Source: Methylococcus sp. (lineage in GTDB: Bacteria > Pseudomonadota > Gammaproteobacteria > Methylococcales > Methylococcaceae). From it: a DNA stretch of 64,000 bases. Below the pieces are notes generated by a model. The model worked only from the letters and a program-made list of their open reading frames with translations. It did not search any database and was not told the origin of the DNA. Position numbers and translations under genes: made by a program. Location: assembly GCA_028688525.1 (NCBI GenBank), contig JAQTYA010000003.1:1-64000 (forward strand), written 5' to 3'. This document shows, in pieces, positions 52,251-62,753 of this stretch. The stretch's first letter is position 1; every line of letters begins with the position of its first letter.

Positions 52251-53078
52251 ATGAAGCACAAGATTCTGGGATTCATAGGAGCCGGCAACATGGCTTCCAG
52301 CCTAGTGGGCGGCTTGGTGGCGGACGGCTATCCGGCCCGCAACATCTGGGTTTCGGACGTGGATGAAACCAAGCTGGATGCGCTTTCGCTGAAATTCGGC
52401 GTCAACGTCACCGGCGACAACCGGCGGCTGGCGAGCCTCTCGGAAATCCTGGTGCTGGCGGTGAAACCGCAGATGCTGCGCGAGATCGCCGAAGACGTGG
52501 CGGAGTCCGTTGCCGGCACCCGCCCCTTGGTGTTGTCGGTCGCCGCCGGGATCGAGGAAGCCGCTATCGACCGCTGGCTGGGCGGCGGCCAGGCCATCGT
52601 CCGCTGCATGCCAAACACGCCGGCTCTGGTGAAAACCTCTGCCACCGGTCTGCACGCCAATGATAAGACCACCGCGGCCCAGCGCAGCGAGGCAGAAAGC
52701 ATCCTGCGAGCGGTCGGCTTGACCGTCTGGGTGGAGCGCGAAGCGCAGCTCGATGCGGTCACGGCGATTTCCGGCAGCGGCCCGGCCTATTTTTTCCTGC
52801 TCATGGAAGCGATGGAGGGTGCCGCCGCCGGCCTAGGGCTGGATGCGGAGACTGCGCGCTTATTGGTCCAGCAAACCGCGCTGGGTGCGGCTCGCATTGC
52901 CATGGAGTCGGAAGAAGGGCCGGCGGAGCTGCGGCGGCGGGTGACTTCTCCTAACGGCACGACCGAGCGCGCCATCGGCGTATTCGAGGCGAAAGGCTTG
53001 CGGGAGATGGTAGCCGAGGCGGTAGCGGCGGCGCATGAGCGGGCGATACGGCTTTCGCAAGAACTGGGAGGCGAGTGA
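52251..53078 (+). CDS. proC: Pyrroline-5-carboxylate reductase
   Basis: A 275-residue enzyme reducing 1-pyrroline-5-carboxylate to proline. The Rossmann motif 'GFIGAGNMASSLVGGLV' is followed by 'VLAVKPQML', 'IVRCMPNTPALV', 'AISGSGPAYFFLLMEAM' and the signature 'LRRRVTSPNGTTERAI'. The upstream ribosome-binding site is GGAGAGGA. It overlaps yggT (ATGA). Confidence 0.96.
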   Translation: MKHKILGFIGAGNMASSLVGGLVADGYPARNIWVSDVDETKLDALSLKFGVNVTGDNRRLASLSEILVLAVKPQMLREIAEDVAESVAGTRPLVLSVAAGIEEAAIDRWLGGGQAIVRCMPNTPALVKTSATGLHANDKTTAAQRSEAESILRAVGLTVWVEREAQLDAVTAISGSGPAYFFLLMEAMEGAAAGLGLDAETARLLVQQTALGAARIAMESEEGPAELRRRVTSPNGTTERAIGVFEAKGLREMVAEAVAAAHERAIRLSQELGGE

Positions 53079-53656
53079 TGGACTTGGGCTATCTAGTCAA
53101 TCCTGCGGTGTTTCTGATCGAAACGCTGGCCGGCTTCTACATTCTCCTGGTCGTGCTGCGCTTCCTGCTGCAATGGATGGGCGCCGACTACTATAACCCT
53201 CTGTCGCAATTCATCGTCAAAGTCACCCATCCGCCGCTCCGGCTGTTGCGGCGCTTCATTCCCCCGATTGGCCGGATCGATACCGCATCGCTGATATTGA
53301 TGCTTGCGCTGCAAATGCTGGCGACCTATCTGGTGTTCGTGCTCCAAGGCGTGGCCGGCGTGTCGATCGCCTCGCTGGCGGTTTGGTCCATCCACGATCT
53401 GCTGGACTTGGTGTTCAATATCTTCTTCTTCTGCATCATCGCCCGGGCGCTGTTGAGCTGGTTCGGGCGGATGTCCTACAACCCCGCCGCCGCGCTTTTG
53501 ACCGGCCTGACCGAACCCCTGCTGCGCTTCAGCCGCCGCCTGCTGCCATCGGCAGGAGGACTCGACCTATCGCCCATGCTGCCGCTGATCGGCATACAGC
53601 TGGCCAGGATGCTGATCCTGCCGCCGCTGCAGCAGCTTGCCGCAGTATTGAACTAA
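53075..53656 (+). CDS. yggT: YggT family membrane protein
   Basis: A 193-residue protein containing two YggT repeats, each with a helix, an 'RFLLQWMGADYYNPLSQFIV' or 'RALLSWFGRMSYNPAAALL' element, and 'PLLRFSRRLLP'-type text. The family is implicated in osmotic stress or membrane protein integration; function is unproven. A 9-bp inverted repeat lies downstream at 53697-53717 (CCTTAGTTT / AAACTAAGG). Confidence 0.92.
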   Translation: MMDLGYLVNPAVFLIETLAGFYILLVVLRFLLQWMGADYYNPLSQFIVKVTHPPLRLLRRFIPPIGRIDTASLILMLALQMLATYLVFVLQGVAGVSIASLAVWSIHDLLDLVFNIFFFCIIARALLSWFGRMSYNPAAALLTGLTEPLLRFSRRLLPSAGGLDLSPMLPLIGIQLARMLILPPLQQLAAVLN

Positions 53657-53795
53657 GGCGGAAGCCGCCGGTCGAATCCCGATAATTTGGTCGCTTCCTT
53701 AGTTTCCAAAACTAAGGGCGGGTTGAAATCCATGACGTTTGCGCGCATGCCCCAGATCAGGGTGAGCAGTGCCGGCGTCGAGCTTGCAGCGGCAA

Positions 53796-56700
53796 ATGGA
53801 CTACCTGATATTCTGTTCCGGTATTGCATTCGTGCTTCCGGCATTGGCCTGCGCCTTTCTGGGCCGCGGCCGTACCAGCTATCGGCCTTGGATTTGGCTG
53901 TTGGGCTTCGGCCTGTTTTATGGCCTCGGACGCTGGCTCGATTTGATTCTGCTCAGCTTCGGTCGCTCAGCGCCGGTGGCGGACCTTCGCCTCGCCCTGC
54001 TGGCTGTGGGCCTATCTGTGCTTGCTGGAATTTGGCAGGGACGGCGGCATCCGCCTGGGCGGGCAAAACAAACCGGGGGCATGGTGTTACGGGGTGCTGC
54101 TGCTCGGGGTGGCGATCGCCAGCTTCGCGTCGCCTGCCTGGCTGAATCCTTCGATCCATTATTTCTTGGGTTGCCCGGCCGGCGCGTGGGCCGCGTGGAC
54201 ACTGCACACCGCCGCGGGGCGAGACCGATCCATTAACCGGTGGCTGGACCTTGCCGCCGCCGTCATGGCGGTTTTCGGCATCATAATCGGCTTTGCGGTT
54301 TCGCCTGCGCCGTTTTTTCCGGCATCGGTTTTCAATGAAGCCTCGTTCCGGGCGTCGACAGGATTTCCCGTTTCGTTGGCGGAGGGCTTCTGCGCCATAG
54401 CCTTCCTGGCTGCCATGGCGCTGCACGGGTGTCGGCTCGCCGCGCTTTCGTGCGATCCGGAGCCGAGGGCATCGTGGGCTCCCCACGGCTGGAAACCGGC
54501 TTTGACGGCCCTGGTTTTGCTTGCGGGCGGATGGGGCGTCGCGGGCGTGAGCCAACGGTTCGCGGAGTCCGAGATACGCGACGAATTGCGCGGCAGGGCA
54601 CTTGCGCTGGCTACGCTGATCACACCCGAGCGGCTACACGGCTTGTCGTCCGCCAATTCGGCCGGCAATGGAGAGTCTTTGCCGGGCCAACTTGCCGCCT
54701 TGTTGCAAGCCGATCCGCGCCTGCAGCGGCTGAGCCTCATTTTGCCGGGTCCGGTGTCCGTCGCGAAGCTCGATCTGCCGCCCGGAGGTAACCGGTTGGT
54801 TGCCGCCCGCAATGTCGAAAACAGCGGCTACGAGTTCGCCGCCTTTGCGCCTATCCATGATTTGCGGAGCGGACGCCTCCTGGGATTGCTGGGCCTACAC
54901 GGCGATGCGGAAGCGTCGAAACGCCATATCGCCGAACACCGCCTGACGGCCATGGGAGCGACCCTATTGGCGGTGCTCCTGATGCTTGGCGTCGCTGCGA
55001 GCCGACAGCGGCTGTGGGACGCTGCGCTGAGCATTTCCCGCAGCGAGCGGCGCTACCGTATCGTCGCCGATTTCAATTACGACTGGGAATACTGGCAGGT
55101 GCCGGACGGGGCCCTGCGCTACGTATCTCCCTCCTGCGAAAGGATTACCGGCTATAGCGCGGACGCCCTCCTGAACGAACCCGCGTTGCTGGAGCGCATG
55201 ATCCACCCCGAGGACCGGTACCCGCTTCATGGTCGTCCGTGCCCATCCGCCGGGCCGGCAGCCGAGGTGGAAGCCGATTTCCGCATCGTCAGAGCCGACG
55301 GCGAGATTCGCTGGATCGGGCATGTCAGCCGCCCGATTTACGGCGAGCACGGTGAATTTCTGGGGCTGCGGGTCAGCAACCGCGACATCACGCTGCGCAA
55401 ACGGGCCGAGGAGGCTTGGCGGCGGGGAGAACTCCATCTGCGCGAAGCCCAGCGTTTGGCGAACCTCGGCAGTTGGGAACTGGACTTGCTTAGCGGCCGG
55501 TTGGAATGGTCGGAGCAGGTGTTCCGCATCTTCGAAATCGATCCGCAGCAGTTCGGCACTTCCTACGCGGCATTTATCGCCCTGGTGCATCCGGAAGACC
55601 GCGAGGCGGTGAATCACGCTTATACCCAATCGGTTGCGGATCGGCTGCCCTACTCGATCGTACACCGCCTGCTGATGCCGGATGGACGGGTCAAGCATGT
55701 CTGCGAACGCGGCGAAACCTACTATGGCGAAGACGGCCAGCCCTTGCGCTCAATGGGTACGGTGCAGGACATCAGCGAGCAGCGCAGGCTGGAAAACGAC
55801 TCCCGCCAGCTCGCCTCCATCGTCGAGTCCAGCGACGATGCCATCATCGGCGCCAATCTGGACGGGATCGTCCTCAATTGGAACCGGGCGGCGGAGCGGA
55901 TCTATGGCTACGCTGCGGCGGAAATCGTCGGTCAGCCCTTGTTTTGCCTCTGCCCTCCGGAAAGATCTGCGGAAATTCGGGAGGTCTTCGACCGTCTCCT
56001 GCGGGGCGAGCATGTCGTTCAGTTCGAAACCGTGCGCTTGAAAAAGGGCGGCACGCCGTTTCCCGTGTCTCAGACCGTGTTTCTGTTCAAGGATTTCGAA
56101 GGCGGGACGGCGGGGATCGCGGAGATTTCCCGCGACATCACGGCGGGCAAGCAGGCGGAGGAACAGCTGCGCCTGGCCGGCGTGGCGTTCAACCACACCC
56201 GCGACGCCGTTTTGATCACCGACGCCGAGGGCTTGATCCTGTCGGTCAATCAAGCTTTCGAAAACATCACGGGGTATAGCGCCGCTGAAGTGCTCGGGCA
56301 CAATCCGAGTCTGATGAAATCGGGCCGGCACGAAATCGATTTCTATGCACGTTTCTGGCAAGAGCTGCAAACCGAAGGTTATTGGAGCGGAGAAATCTGG
56401 AACCGCCATCGCAACGGGCACGTGTTTCCTGTCTGGCAGTCGATTTCGGCGGTGAAGGATAGCGAAGGCCGGATTAGCCACTATGTCGGCATCTTCACCG
56501 ACATTACGGAGTACAAGGACGCCGAAGCGCGGATCCAATACCTGTCCTATCACGACGACTTGACCGGTTTGCCAAACCGGGCGTTTTTCCAAATGCGGCT
56601 GGATCAGCTCATCGCCGAGGCCGAGCGGGATCAAAACCGGATTGCCTTGCTGGTGCTCGACCTCGACCATTTCAAGACCGTCAACGACTCTCTGGGCCAC

Positions 56701-57837
56701 AGCGTAGGCGATGAATTGTTGCGTCAGGTGTCCGAGCGCCTCAAGGCGAATGTAGATATGGCCGATACTTTGGCGCGCCAGGGCGGAGACGAGTTCGTCA
56801 TCGCGTTGGCCGACTGCGAGGCGACGCAAGCAGCGCATGTTGCCGGGGACATAGGCTCCGCGCTGTCCCGGCCTTATGCCATCGGTAGCCATACGCTCGT
56901 CGTAACGCCCAGCCTCGGCATCAGCCTCTATCCGCATGATGGGAGAGATGCGGAAACGCTGATCAAGAGCGCCGACTCTGCTATGTACAAAGCAAAATCC
57001 CTAGGCCGAAACACGCACCAGTTCTATTCCGCAGAGATGAGCGCCCTGGCTGCGGAACGGCTTACCCTGGAAAACGCCTTGCATCAGGCGCTGCCGAACC
57101 GGGAGTTCGCGCTTCACTACCAGCCGCAGATCGATTTGCGTTCCGGCCGAGTCGTCGGACTCGAGGCTTTGATCCGTTGGCGGCACCCCGGCATGGGTTG
57201 GGTAGCGCCGCTGCGATTCATCCCCGTCGCCGAAGACAACGGGGTTATCGGCCAGATAGGCTGGTGGGTTCTGGAAGAGGCCTGCCGGCAACAGACGGCA
57301 TGGGCGGATAGGGGATTGAACCTGGTGCCGGTCGCGGTCAACCTGTCGCCGCTGCAATTGTACAAAAGCGATTTTCCGGAACGTATCAAAAGCCTGCTCG
57401 CGGCCGCTGGGCTCGAACCTTCCTTCCTTGAACTGGAGCTGACCGAAACTGCGGTCATGCGCGACGCCGGTAAGATGGAAGATATGCTGCGGAAGCTCAA
57501 GGCGCTGGGCATCCGGCTTGCCATCGACGACTTCGGCACCGGTTACAGTTCGCTCGGCCGCTTGCGCCGTTTTCAGGTCGATAAGCTCAAGATCGACCAG
57601 TCGTTCGTCCGGAACGTCTGCGAGACCGAGGACAATGCCACGATAACCCGCGCCATCATCGCATTGGCCAAGCAACTCGATCTGAAGGTGCTAGCCGAAG
57701 GGGTGGAAACTGAGGAACAGTTGCGGTTCCTGCGGGAAGCGGGCTGCGACGAGGTACAGGGGTATTATTTCAGCCGCCCTGTTCCCGCGGATGAGATCCT
57801 GCCGTGGTTGTCGGGCGAGAGGACGGATCACCCCTAG
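53796..57837 (+). CDS. Membrane PAS-GGDEF-EAL cyclic-di-GMP protein with an apparent frameshift
   Basis: The long frame from 54022 encodes about 1270 residues: a membrane sensor, a periplasmic-type loop, four PAS domains, a GGDEF domain and an EAL domain. The GGDEF motif ('RQGGDEFVIAL') and EAL motif ('GLEALIRWRHPG', 'DDFGTGYSSL', 'LTETAVM') are intact. Cyclase, phosphodiesterase or both are therefore possible. A matching membrane N-terminus ('MDYLIFCSGIAFVLPALAC', 'LRLALLAV') lies in the frame from 53796. The frames join if one G is dropped from GGG at 54008-54010, giving 'ALLAVAYLCLLEFGRDGG'. If the shift is real, translation could start internally (TTG 54022) or the gene may be impaired. 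Confidence 0.85.
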
Positions 57838-57838
57838 C

Positions 57839-58531
57839 CTAGGCCCGCCGGTAAACCAGATCCCAAACCCCGTGCCCCAGCCGCTGGCCCCGGTTTTCGA
57901 ACTTGGTCAGCGAGCGGTAGGCAGGGCGCTCGCTGAATCCCGTGCCGGGGGCTTGGTTGATCAGCCCCTCACAGCCGTCCAAGACTTCCAGCATCTGCAT
58001 CGCATAGTCTTCCCAGTCTGTCGCTGCATGGAACACGCCGCCCGGAGCCAGCCGTGACGCCGCCAGCCGGGCGAATTCCGGCGAGATCAAGCGGCGCTTG
58101 TGGTGGCGCTTCTTGTGCCAGGGATCGGGGAAGAACACCAGGATGCGCGCCAGGCTGGCTTCCGGGATGCGCGTTTCCAATAGTTCGACGGCGTCGGTAC
58201 GGAACACGCGGACGTTTTCCAGCCCGCGCCGCTCCAATTCGATCAGCAGATGGCCGACACCAGGCGGATGGACTTCCGCGCCGACGAAGTCCTCCTCGGG
58301 CAGGCACTCGGCCATCGCCGCCAAACTTTCTCCGTTGCCGAATCCGATTTCCAGGGTCAGCGGCGCCTGGCGACCGAATACCGCAACCGGATCGAATGCC
58401 GCATCCGGGTCCAGGCCGTAGCGAGGCCATAGGTTCTCCAGGGCGTTTCTCTGCGAGTCGGTGATACGGCCTTGGCGAAGCACGAAGCTGCGGATACGGC
58501 GGGGTAGGGCGAAAACTTCCGAATCGTTCAT
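57839..58531 (-). CDS. trmB: tRNA (guanine-N7-)-methyltransferase
   Basis: A 230-residue enzyme methylating G46 of tRNAs. Landmarks are 'RSFVLRQGRITDSQRNALE', SAM motif 'LTLEIGFGNGESLAAMA', 'FVGAEVHPPGVGHLL', the family signature 'FFPDPWHKKRHHKRRLI' and 'FHAATDWEDYAMQMLEVL'. It ends 1 bp after the convergent GGDEF-EAL gene stop. Confidence 0.96.
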   Translation of the reverse strand: MNDSEVFALPRRIRSFVLRQGRITDSQRNALENLWPRYGLDPDAAFDPVAVFGRQAPLTLEIGFGNGESLAAMAECLPEEDFVGAEVHPPGVGHLLIELERRGLENVRVFRTDAVELLETRIPEASLARILVFFPDPWHKKRHHKRRLISPEFARLAASRLAPGGVFHAATDWEDYAMQMLEVLDGCEGLINQAPGTGFSERPAYRSLTKFENRGQRLGHGVWDLVYRRA

Positions 58532-58565
58532 GAGGCGGTCAATGGCGGAAATACGGTGGGGTTGC

Positions 58566-59492
58566 TTAGCCGGAGACGCGACGCAAGCTCCGGTTCGGCG
58601 CGAGATGGGGCCACAGGATTAAAGCCCAGGCCGCCAGTGCGAGCAGCCAGCCGATACCGGCGGGTACGCGGCGCAGTTCGCCCAATTCGGGGTTGCGTAG
58701 GGCCCGACTCAAGGCTGAGGGCGAATCCAGCCGCAGGTATCCCAGCCCGCTCATGTTGGCGAATTCCTTCAGTTCCGGTTCGTGCAGCCAGGTCAGATAC
58801 AAGGTGCCGTCGTTCTTGTGCCGGTGAGTCGTGTCGGTAGACGCATCGAGATAGGCCGTGGTGGTAACGGGGGCAAGGGTGTCGGCGGTTTCCCAGAATC
58901 CCTGCGGGCGGTTTTCGCGGTCCAGTTTCGGTACCGGTACCGGCTTGACGTCGCCTACGCCGACGATAAGGCCTTGAAATTCGCCCGGCTTGGCCTGGAT
59001 TTCCGGCCGGACCGGATCGTCCGGCGTCTGCTGGCCGTCGCTGAGGAAGACCAGCCTGAGCCCGGAATCCCGCTTTTTCAGAATGCGCAGCGCGGAGTTG
59101 AGGCCCTGGGCGATGAAACTGTCGGCGGCCCAGGCCATACGCCAGTCGATGTGCTCCAGCACGTCCTCGATCACGCCGGCATGGCGGCAGACTTCCAGGG
59201 GCTCGAACAGCAGCTCCACGTTCTGGGTGGTGAACAGTCCCAGCCCCGCTTCCGAGCCGCAGGGCAGGTCGGCAATGGCGCGGCGGACGGCGGCCTTGGC
59301 GAAGCTGAGTCGGTCGGCGGGCAGGTTTTCCAGATGGTAGTCGCGGGTGTTCATGCTCTGGGTGATGTCGAGCACAAACAGGTAGCGGAACACCGGCTGC
59401 TCTATTGGAATCCGCGGGTCGGCCCAGGCCAGCAGGGTGAGGACTGCGGCTGCCGCTAGTCCGGCGAAGGGCCAGCCGAAGCGCGGCTTCAC
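58566..59492 (-). CDS. mxaL: vWA protein of the methanol dehydrogenase cluster
   Basis: A 308-residue membrane-anchored protein with one N-terminal and one C-terminal helix around a vWA domain (MIDAS-like 'FVLDITQSMNTRDY', then 'LRLVFLSDGQQTPDD'). Position after mxaK and this architecture identify it as MxaL, thought to help insert calcium into methanol dehydrogenase. GTG start is set by the GTGA overlap with mxaK and an upstream GGAGGG. Confidence 0.85.
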   Translation of the reverse strand: MKPRFGWPFAGLAAAAVLTLLAWADPRIPIEQPVFRYLFVLDITQSMNTRDYHLENLPADRLSFAKAAVRRAIADLPCGSEAGLGLFTTQNVELLFEPLEVCRHAGVIEDVLEHIDWRMAWAADSFIAQGLNSALRILKKRDSGLRLVFLSDGQQTPDDPVRPEIQAKPGEFQGLIVGVGDVKPVPVPKLDRENRPQGFWETADTLAPVTTTAYLDASTDTTHRHKNDGTLYLTWLHEPELKEFANMSGLGYLRLDSPSALSRALRNPELGELRRVPAGIGWLLALAAWALILWPHLAPNRSLRRVSG

Positions 59493-60043
59493 GGGCCCCC
59501 TCCGGGTATGCCGGGCAGGGTGGAGAATACGGAGGATTTGGTGCCCTGCCAGTTGGCTTTTTCTTTTTCCTTGGGCGGCGGAGTGATGCGGAAGGCGTAT
59601 TCCAGATTGAAGCGCGCGTCCTGGTCGGCGGGGTTCAGCCGCAACGCTTCCTTCAGATTCTCCTTGGCCATCGCGACCAAGGCATTGACGCGGGTGTATT
59701 CCAGCACGCCACGGGCATTCCACAGGCTGGCCGCTTCGCGCAGGTAGATCGTGCCCATGTTGTACCTTACCCGTTCGCGGAAAGCCGGATCGGCTTGGTT
59801 CTGCAGGGTGTGATAAAGCCGTAGCGCTTCCTGGTAGTCCCCCTCGCGGTCGAAAGCCAGGGCCTTGGCGAAGACCGCTTCCGGCGCCGTATCCTCCTCC
59901 AGGCTCGCCTCGCTAGGGTCTTGGATGGCGGCGTTGACGCTCAGCACGCCGATCAGGCGGTATCCTGAATATGCGGCGGCGGCGCTGCCCAGAATCAGGA
60001 TGCCGGCAGCGATGGTTTCGCGGAGTTTGGCTGGATTCACCAT
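59489..60043 (-). CDS. mxaK: MxaK-like TPR protein
   Basis: A 184-residue protein with an N-terminal membrane helix ('TIAAGILILGSAAAAYSGYR') and TPR-like helices ('VFAKALAFDREGDYQEALRL', 'LKEALRLNPADQDARFNLEY'). It sits between mxaC and mxaL with overlaps on both sides. MxaK is required for active methanol dehydrogenase in methylotrophs; its exact step is unknown. Confidence 0.82.
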   Translation of the reverse strand: MVNPAKLRETIAAGILILGSAAAAYSGYRLIGVLSVNAAIQDPSEASLEEDTAPEAVFAKALAFDREGDYQEALRLYHTLQNQADPAFRERVRYNMGTIYLREAASLWNARGVLEYTRVNALVAMAKENLKEALRLNPADQDARFNLEYAFRITPPPKEKEKANWQGTKSSVFSTLPGIPGGGP

Positions 60044-61014
60044 CTGCGCACCTCCAGGGATTTTGCGGCCAATAGCGGGAAGAGCAAGGTCAGGGCCAAG
60101 GCGTAGAACACGCCGGACAAATCCTGCTTCGGTATTTTTTCGAAATAGCGCAAGGGCTGATTGGCCAGCCGCTCGACATCGGCAATGGCGTCTTCGACCG
60201 CCTGCGGATTTTCAGCCTCGTAGGCCGTGTAAGGCACGCCTAGGCTTTGGAAATACTGGTGCAGCAGATACTCGGACGAGGCGTTTTCGCTGCTTCCCGT
60301 CGGCGCCCGGCCCAGCGCCGCACTGTTCTTGCTGCGCAGGTAAATCCAGTGCAGCCGGGCTTGGTTGTCCTGGAACCATTGCCGGAGCAGGTCTTGCGAC
60401 TCGTCTTCGATGCGGGTGGCGCCGTCGGATACCAGCAGGACGATGCGGGCGCCCGTGACCGGCTTGCCGTTGAAGAAATCCAGCGCCATGGCGAGACCGG
60501 GGGCGATGTTGGTGATGCCATGGCCGCGGTCGCCGATACTGTCGATGGCGGCCAGCACCGCCTCGCGGTCCTGAGTCAGAGGCATGACATAGCGCGGCGC
60601 GGCGCTGAAGCCGACCATGGCGAACAGGTCGTCGCTGCGCCGCTGCACGAAATCCGCGAGCAACCGGCGGGCGACGGCGTTCTTGGATTCCCCGGAGGTG
60701 CCGCCGAGGTAACGTCCGGAGAAGTTCTCGTTCATGCTGCTGCTGCGGTCCATGAGCAGGACGATGTGGGCCCCGGTGCCCAGCCGCTCCTCCCATTGCT
60801 CGAGGGCGTAGGGCCGGGCGACGCCTGCGGCGAGCGCCAGCAGAGCCAGAGAGGCGAACGCGCGTAGCCCGCGGTCGAGGGCGGCGGACAGCCGGTCTTC
60901 CGGAATCATCGTTGCACTGGAATAATCCGCCGTCGGCTGGCCGGAGCGGAGCCAGGGCAATAGCGCGCCGGCGGCCAGCAGCAGCCACCAGGGCGAGGCG
61001 AACCCGAAGCTCAT
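60037..61014 (-). CDS. mxaC: vWA protein of the methanol dehydrogenase cluster
   Basis: A 325-residue BatA-like protein with N-terminal ('FASPWWLLLAAGALLPWL') and C-terminal helices and a periplasm-exposed vWA domain with complete MIDAS 'IVLLMDRSSSMNENF' and 'IVLLVSDGATR'. It overlaps mxaA (ATGA) and mxaK. MxaC belongs to the calcium-insertion group in methanol dehydrogenase maturation. Confidence 0.86.
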   Translation of the reverse strand: MSFGFASPWWLLLAAGALLPWLRSGQPTADYSSATMIPEDRLSAALDRGLRAFASLALLALAAGVARPYALEQWEERLGTGAHIVLLMDRSSSMNENFSGRYLGGTSGESKNAVARRLLADFVQRRSDDLFAMVGFSAAPRYVMPLTQDREAVLAAIDSIGDRGHGITNIAPGLAMALDFFNGKPVTGARIVLLVSDGATRIEDESQDLLRQWFQDNQARLHWIYLRSKNSAALGRAPTGSSENASSEYLLHQYFQSLGVPYTAYEAENPQAVEDAIADVERLANQPLRYFEKIPKQDLSGVFYALALTLLFPLLAAKSLEVRRW

Positions 61015-61904
61015 GACGGCCGGCGCTCCAGCAGCCGGGCCCGGCGGGCGAGCTTCAGGCAATGGGCGTATGCGTCGCCGTCCGCATCTTCGGCGAAAAA
61101 CACCCGGCGCGACAAGGCGAAGAATTCGTCCAGTTCGCCGCGGATGCCGGCGAATTGGGGATGGCGGCCGAGGAAGCTTTCCAAACCGTTGCCGAATATG
61201 GCCTCACCGGCGGTTTCGTTCAGCGCCCGATGCAGGATCAGACAGGCCGCTTGGCCGGGGGAGGGCTGGCTCGCCGCCCGTTGCAGATCGCGGCAGGCGC
61301 GGCGGAAAGGCAGCGGTCCGGCGAACATCGGCAGCAGTCCCCGCATCCACAGCAGGTAGAGCAGCCCGGCGCCGGCCGCGATTAGGCTCAGGGCAAGCCA
61401 TTTCCCGTACGGGGAGATCGGTAGGGTCTCTGCCGGACGCAGGGGACGGACAGCTACTTTTTCGTCGGGAATGCCGGGCGGGATCAAGGGCATGAAGCTG
61501 ACCGGCAGCGCCGGCGCCTCGACGTCCGGCGCGCCGCCGGCGCCTTCGAAGCGCAGCCGCAGCGGCGGAAGCTCGGCGGTTTCCGGTCCGCGCAAGCCGT
61601 AGAACACTTGATAGGTGAAGCGGATGCGGGTTTGCTCCTCGTTCGAATCCGTTTCCACCTTGCGGATTTCCGCCCAGTCGCTGAGTGCGCCGGGCGCGGG
61701 GAGCGAGGCGGGATCGATGCGGACGCCGGGGCCGGTAGACACGAGAACGTCGCGCACGATCAGATCGCCCATGGTGTGGGTGGCGGCGTGATCGTCCTGG
61801 CTTTCGAACCTGGCCGGTGCGGCCGCGTCGTTGGCGTTCATCAGCAGCGCGAAGGCCGCGGCGGTGGAGAGAATGATGGCCAGCGGTAGGGCGAACTTGC
61901 GCAT
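61011..61904 (-). CDS. mxaA: MxaA, methanol dehydrogenase calcium-insertion protein
   Basis: A 297-residue membrane protein with a signal/anchor helix, a beta-rich periplasmic domain ('LIVRDVLVSTGPGVRIDPAS', 'RIRFTYQVFYGLRG'), a second helix at about 172-192 and a cytoplasmic helical tail ('RACRDLQRAASQPSPGQAAC', 'FFALSRRVFF'). Order mxaR-S-A-C-K-L supports the name. Confidence 0.86.
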   Translation of the reverse strand: MRKFALPLAIILSTAAAFALLMNANDAAAPARFESQDDHAATHTMGDLIVRDVLVSTGPGVRIDPASLPAPGALSDWAEIRKVETDSNEEQTRIRFTYQVFYGLRGPETAELPPLRLRFEGAGGAPDVEAPALPVSFMPLIPPGIPDEKVAVRPLRPAETLPISPYGKWLALSLIAAGAGLLYLLWMRGLLPMFAGPLPFRRACRDLQRAASQPSPGQAACLILHRALNETAGEAIFGNGLESFLGRHPQFAGIRGELDEFFALSRRVFFAEDADGDAYAHCLKLARRARLLERRPS

Positions 61905-61913
61905 GGTGCCGGA

Positions 61914-62753
61914 TCAGGTCTCGTAAAAATACCGGGTCAGCGCCTCCGCATCGAAGCGCCCTTCGAGAAAGAAGGGCTCGCGGGCGCCGTGGCGGGCCGC
62001 CAGTTCGATCAATCGCTCCCGCCGTGCCCGGAAGGTTTCCCGGAACCGCAGTTTGAGGCTGGGCCGCATGAACAACCGCCGTTGCCGGCCGGTTTCCGGA
62101 TCCCGCAGATGGATCAGCCCCCAATCCGGCAGCGACTCGTACTCAGCGGGGCTCCAGACGGCGACCGGCACCACGTCGTGAGGCCGCAGCGCATCGAGCA
62201 GGATTTCGAGGAAAGAATCGTCCAGGTGGAAATCCGAAACCAGGAGCACCAAGGCTTTGCCGCGGCCGAGGTGCGGAATCGCCTCGCCCAAGGCGGAGGC
62301 GTTGCGGCTAGATGGCCGGATCTTGGCGAGGCTTTCGGCCGTATCGGAGGGCAATCCGCCCTTGTGCCAGCGCAGCGGCAGGCTGAGGTCCCAACGGATG
62401 GCCTCGCCGCAGACGATGAGGCCGAAAGGATCGCCGCTACGGTAGGCGGAATAGGCCGCGGCCGCGGCGAGTTCGGCCAGCATCTGCGGCTTGCCCGCGA
62501 AGTTCATCGAGGCCGACAGGTCTGCGAGAACGAACACCGGGATCGCACTGCGCTGGCGGAAGGTCTTCACCATGAGCTGTCCGAAGGGATCGTTCAGAGT
62601 GGCGTGGGCGTCGATGTTGCGCGGGTCCGGGAAGGTCGCGAGCGGCACGTGGCCTGCGAATTCGTAGCCGCCCCCGGTTTGGTGGCTGGCGTGGCGGCCG
62701 GGATGCGCCCCGCTGGCGCGCCAGCGGACCCGGTAGTGGAACTCCGGGATCAC
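61914..62753 (-). CDS. mxaS: DUF58 domain protein MxaS
   Basis: A 279-residue DUF58/vWA-like protein. Seen are 'FVLADLSASMNF' (MIDAS-like), 'VLLVSDFHLDDSFLEI' and an N-terminal 'FHYRVRWRASGAHPGRH'. GTG 62753 overlaps the mxaR stop (GTGA). DUF58 proteins act with MoxR ATPases; here in methanol dehydrogenase maturation. Confidence 0.86.
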   Translation of the reverse strand: MIPEFHYRVRWRASGAHPGRHASHQTGGGYEFAGHVPLATFPDPRNIDAHATLNDPFGQLMVKTFRQRSAIPVFVLADLSASMNFAGKPQMLAELAAAAAYSAYRSGDPFGLIVCGEAIRWDLSLPLRWHKGGLPSDTAESLAKIRPSSRNASALGEAIPHLGRGKALVLLVSDFHLDDSFLEILLDALRPHDVVPVAVWSPAEYESLPDWGLIHLRDPETGRQRRLFMRPSLKLRFRETFRARRERLIELAARHGAREPFFLEGRFDAEALTRYFYET

